The notes under the pieces are model-generated. The model was not told the origin of the DNA, did not search any database, and worked only from the letters and a program-made list of their open reading frames with translations. Positions 61,759 through 64,000 of a DNA stretch of 64,000 nt are shown in pieces. Position 1 is the first letter of the stretch; every line of letters begins with the position of its first letter. Where the stretch lies: the NCBI GenBank assembly GCA_965200355.1, contig OZ241351.1, positions 3,720,001-3,784,000 of the forward strand, read 5' to 3'. This DNA comes from Bin18 sp965200355. GTDB taxonomy: Bacteria; Desulfobacterota; Binatia; Bin18. A program made the translations under genes and the position numbers.

Positions 61759-64000
61759 CTAGTGGGCCTCGGCCCAGTTCCGCCCAACGCCGATATCAAC
61801 CCGGAGCGGAACCTTGAGGACCCTCACCCCTTCCATGCGCTCACGGACGAGGGCTTGTATGCGCGCCAACTCTGTGTCTGGCACTTCAAATAATAACTCG
61901 TCATGGACTTGGATAAGCATGCGCGTCTGTAACTGCTCCTGACTGAGCTGGCGCGCAATGGTGACCATGGCCACTTTGATGAGATCCGCCGCGGTTCCCT
62001 GGATAGGGGTGTTAATCGCGATCCGCTCTGCCGCACTGGCCAGTTGTGGGCTGGTACTCCCCAGGTCTGGCACGTCCCGACGGCGACCAAACAGCGTCGT
62101 GACATAGCCGCATTCTTTGACCTGGACCAGCGTTTCCTCCATATAGGTCTTAATCCCACCGTAGCGACGAAAATACTGGTCGATATACGCCTGGGCGGTC
62201 TTAAACGGAATGCGTAAAGTCCGGGCCAGGCGTCGCGCGCCCATGCCGTAGATCAGTCCGAAATTAATCGTCTTGGCCTCACGCCGCTGCTCACTCGACA
62301 CGGCGTCTATGGGGGTCTCAAAAATCTCTGCCGCGGTGCGGGCATGGACATCCTGACCAGTGCGAAAAGATTCGACCAGGACCGGGTCCTGGCTCAGATG
62401 AGCCAGGAGGCGCAGCTCAATCTGCGAGTAGTCCGCAGACAGGAGGCTCCAGCCGGGTTCCGGCACAAAGGCCGTTCGGATGCGTCGCCCCTCTTCACTC
62501 CGAACCGGGATATTCTGCAAGTTCGGATTGCTGGACGACAGCCGGCCCGTGGCTGTCACGGTCTGGTTAAACGACGTATGCACGCGACCAGTGTCGGCGC
62601 GGATGAGCTTGGGCAAGGAGTCCACATAGGTGCTCTGGAGTTTGGCAAAGCTCCGATAGGCGAGAATTTTCTCCGGCAGCGGATATTCTTCAGCCAGACG
62701 CTCAAGCACGGATGAATCGGTTGACGAGCCCGTCTTCGTCTTTTTGCCGCGAGGCAGGCCGAGTTTATCAAACAGGATATGCTGCAATTGCTTTGGCGAG
62801 GCGATATTAAACGGCTCTCCAGCCATCGCATGAATTTCCGCTTCGAGCCGGGCACGCTGCTGCCTGAATTCGTCAGACAGGCGCGCCAGTACCCCGGTGT
62901 CCACCCGCATCCCGGTTCGTTCCATCTGAGCTAAAACCTGGACGAGCGGTGTTTCAATATCGGCGAACAAGTCGGCCATGCCTTCCGCTTCGACTCTCGG
63001 GAATAAACGGCGCGCCAGCCGGAGGGTGATATCGGCGTCTTCGCCGGCATAGCGCGTGGCCTCTTCGACCGACACGTCAGCAAAGTTCTTTTTTGCGCCG
63101 TCTGTCACCGCTTCATACGAGACCATTGTGTAGCGGAGATGTTCCTGGGCGAGGTCATTCAGGTTATGGCGTTGGGTGGGGTGTAATAGATAAGAGGCCA
63201 GCATGGTGTCCGCCAGACGATTGCGCGAGTGCAGGCCGTAGTTGGCTAAGACCATAAGATCATATTTCAGATTCTGACCAATCAGGGTCAGCGTGGGGTC
63301 GGCAAAAAGCGTGCGCAGCGCGTGGAGCGTTGTTTCTCGGAGCATGTGAGGGGCGGCATCGTCTGAGCGGTGCGCAACCGGAATATACCAGGCCTGCTGC
63401 TCTTCAATAGCGAGCGAAATGCCGACTAGCTGGGCATCAAGCGGGTTGAGGGCGGTTGTCTCGGTATCAAGACAGTAGGTTTTGGCCGCCTGGATTTTCT
63501 GCACGATGGAGTCAAGCTGCTTTGCCGTGCGGATGGTTTCGTAATCCCCAGGTGGTTCTACCGGCTCGTTCTGGGCGTCGCTTTCGTCATCGAGCGAAAA
63601 CTCCCAACTCGTGTCTGTGTCCAAATCTGTCAGAAAGCGACGGAATTCAAACTCGGTGAAAAGCTCCCGGAGACTGTCGTGGTCCGGTTCTGTCACGGCG
63701 AGGTCTTCGAGCGCCGGCGTCAGCGGAACGTCTTGCTTGAGCGTCGCCAGCGTTTTCGATAGGCGGGCCAATTCCACATGCTTTCGTATCCGCTCTCCAA
63801 GCTTCCCTTTGATCGCCGCCGCATTATTCAGAACGCCATCGAGGTTTTGCCACTGCGTAATCAGCTTGAGGGCGGTCTTCTCACCAACACCAGGGATACC
63901 GGGGATATTGTCAGTGGCGTCGCCCATCAAAGCCTGCACTTCGACCACGCGGCCTGGCTCAACGCCGAATTTCGCCTGGACTTCCGCCGGACCGATACGC
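61759..64000 (-). CDS. polA: DNA polymerase I, C-terminal 747 residues (cut by window end)
   Basis: The window starts inside the 5' nuclease domain at its helix-hairpin-helix segment (MGDATDNIPGIPGVGEKTAL), which binds DNA. The 3'-5' exonuclease domain is probably active: CLDTETTALNPLDAQ keeps the DxE pair. The polymerase domain has motif A SADYSQIELRLLAHLS, the O helix RREAKTINFGLIYGMG with the key Arg, Lys and Tyr, and motif C QVHDELLFEV. The open frame reaches the window end, so the first part lies outside. It fills gaps and removes RNA primers. Confidence 0.96.
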   Translation of the reverse strand, partial: RIGPAEVQAKFGVEPGRVVEVQALMGDATDNIPGIPGVGEKTALKLITQWQNLDGVLNNAAAIKGKLGERIRKHVELARLSKTLATLKQDVPLTPALEDLAVTEPDHDSLRELFTEFEFRRFLTDLDTDTSWEFSLDDESDAQNEPVEPPGDYETIRTAKQLDSIVQKIQAAKTYCLDTETTALNPLDAQLVGISLAIEEQQAWYIPVAHRSDDAAPHMLRETTLHALRTLFADPTLTLIGQNLKYDLMVLANYGLHSRNRLADTMLASYLLHPTQRHNLNDLAQEHLRYTMVSYEAVTDGAKKNFADVSVEEATRYAGEDADITLRLARRLFPRVEAEGMADLFADIETPLVQVLAQMERTGMRVDTGVLARLSDEFRQQRARLEAEIHAMAGEPFNIASPKQLQHILFDKLGLPRGKKTKTGSSTDSSVLERLAEEYPLPEKILAYRSFAKLQSTYVDSLPKLIRADTGRVHTSFNQTVTATGRLSSSNPNLQNIPVRSEEGRRIRTAFVPEPGWSLLSADYSQIELRLLAHLSQDPVLVESFRTGQDVHARTAAEIFETPIDAVSSEQRREAKTINFGLIYGMGARRLARTLRIPFKTAQAYIDQYFRRYGGIKTYMEETLVQVKECGYVTTLFGRRRDVPDLGSTSPQLASAAERIAINTPIQGTAADLIKVAMVTIARQLSQEQLQTRMLIQVHDELLFEVPDTELARIQALVRERMEGVRVLKVPLRVDIGVGRNWAEAH

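Overview
The window comes from a diderm (Gram-negative) bacterium of roughly 60% GC. Lipid A and heptose genes (LpxA, GmhA), a TamA/TamB pair, a type II secretin and an ABC-exported surface polysaccharide locus all point to an outer membrane with LPS-like material. The gene mix (PurS/PurQ/short PurL, LLM flavin oxidoreductase, unlinked 5S rRNA, PilM/PilN-like secretion subunits) would fit an uncultured deltaproteobacterial or Tectomicrobia-like lineage. That placement is inference and weak; no 16S gene is present.

Layout. 0-11 kb: the 5' end of clpB, an aminotransferase, tamB-tamA-yihY on the minus strand, an alpha/beta hydrolase on the plus strand and a lipoprotein aminopeptidase. 11-15 kb: an asymmetric heterodimeric ABC exporter whose second subunit carries one extra base. 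15-37 kb: a surface polysaccharide locus with O-antigen ligase, initiating sugar transferase, seven glycosyltransferase proteins (two of them two-domain fusions), two methyltransferases, a carbamoyltransferase and a Wzm/Wzt exporter whose ATPase has a C-terminal carbohydrate-binding extension. A plus-strand island at 21.6-26.5 kb (secreted-protein remnant, coiled-coil methyltransferase, lipoprotein, second methyltransferase) interrupts the minus-strand genes. 37-41 kb: small coiled-coil membrane proteins and exported proteins of unknown role, with clear promoters and terminators. 41-48 kb: a type II secretion operon F-G-L-M-C-D without the GspE ATPase. 48-52.6 kb: a frameshifted LLM oxidoreductase, an unknown gene coupled to gmhA, a stand-alone 5S rRNA-tRNA-Gly unit, yacG, lpxA and tRNA-Cys. 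52.7-58.7 kb: the purine operon purB-S-Q-L-F. 58.9-64 kb: pgsA, a UDP-sugar 4-epimerase, bolA with a crotonase-family gene, and most of polA, cut by the window end.

How it fits together. The central locus encodes start (polyprenyl-phosphate sugar transferase), chain growth (glycosyltransferases), decoration (carbamoyl and methyl transfer), export (Wzm/Wzt) and ligation (O-antigen ligase). A methyltransferase and a bifunctional glycosyltransferase in it end in the same coiled-coil tail. Together with the Wzt extension this recalls the WbdD chain-terminator and ruler arrangement, but the proteins here are different; this is the most interesting hypothesis in the window. Three reading frames are broken by small indels (ABC exporter, secreted protein, LLM oxidoreductase). 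The LLM break lies inside a perfect 20-bp inverted repeat and looks like a template-switch event or an assembly artefact. No transposase, integrase, phage or CRISPR locus was recognised.
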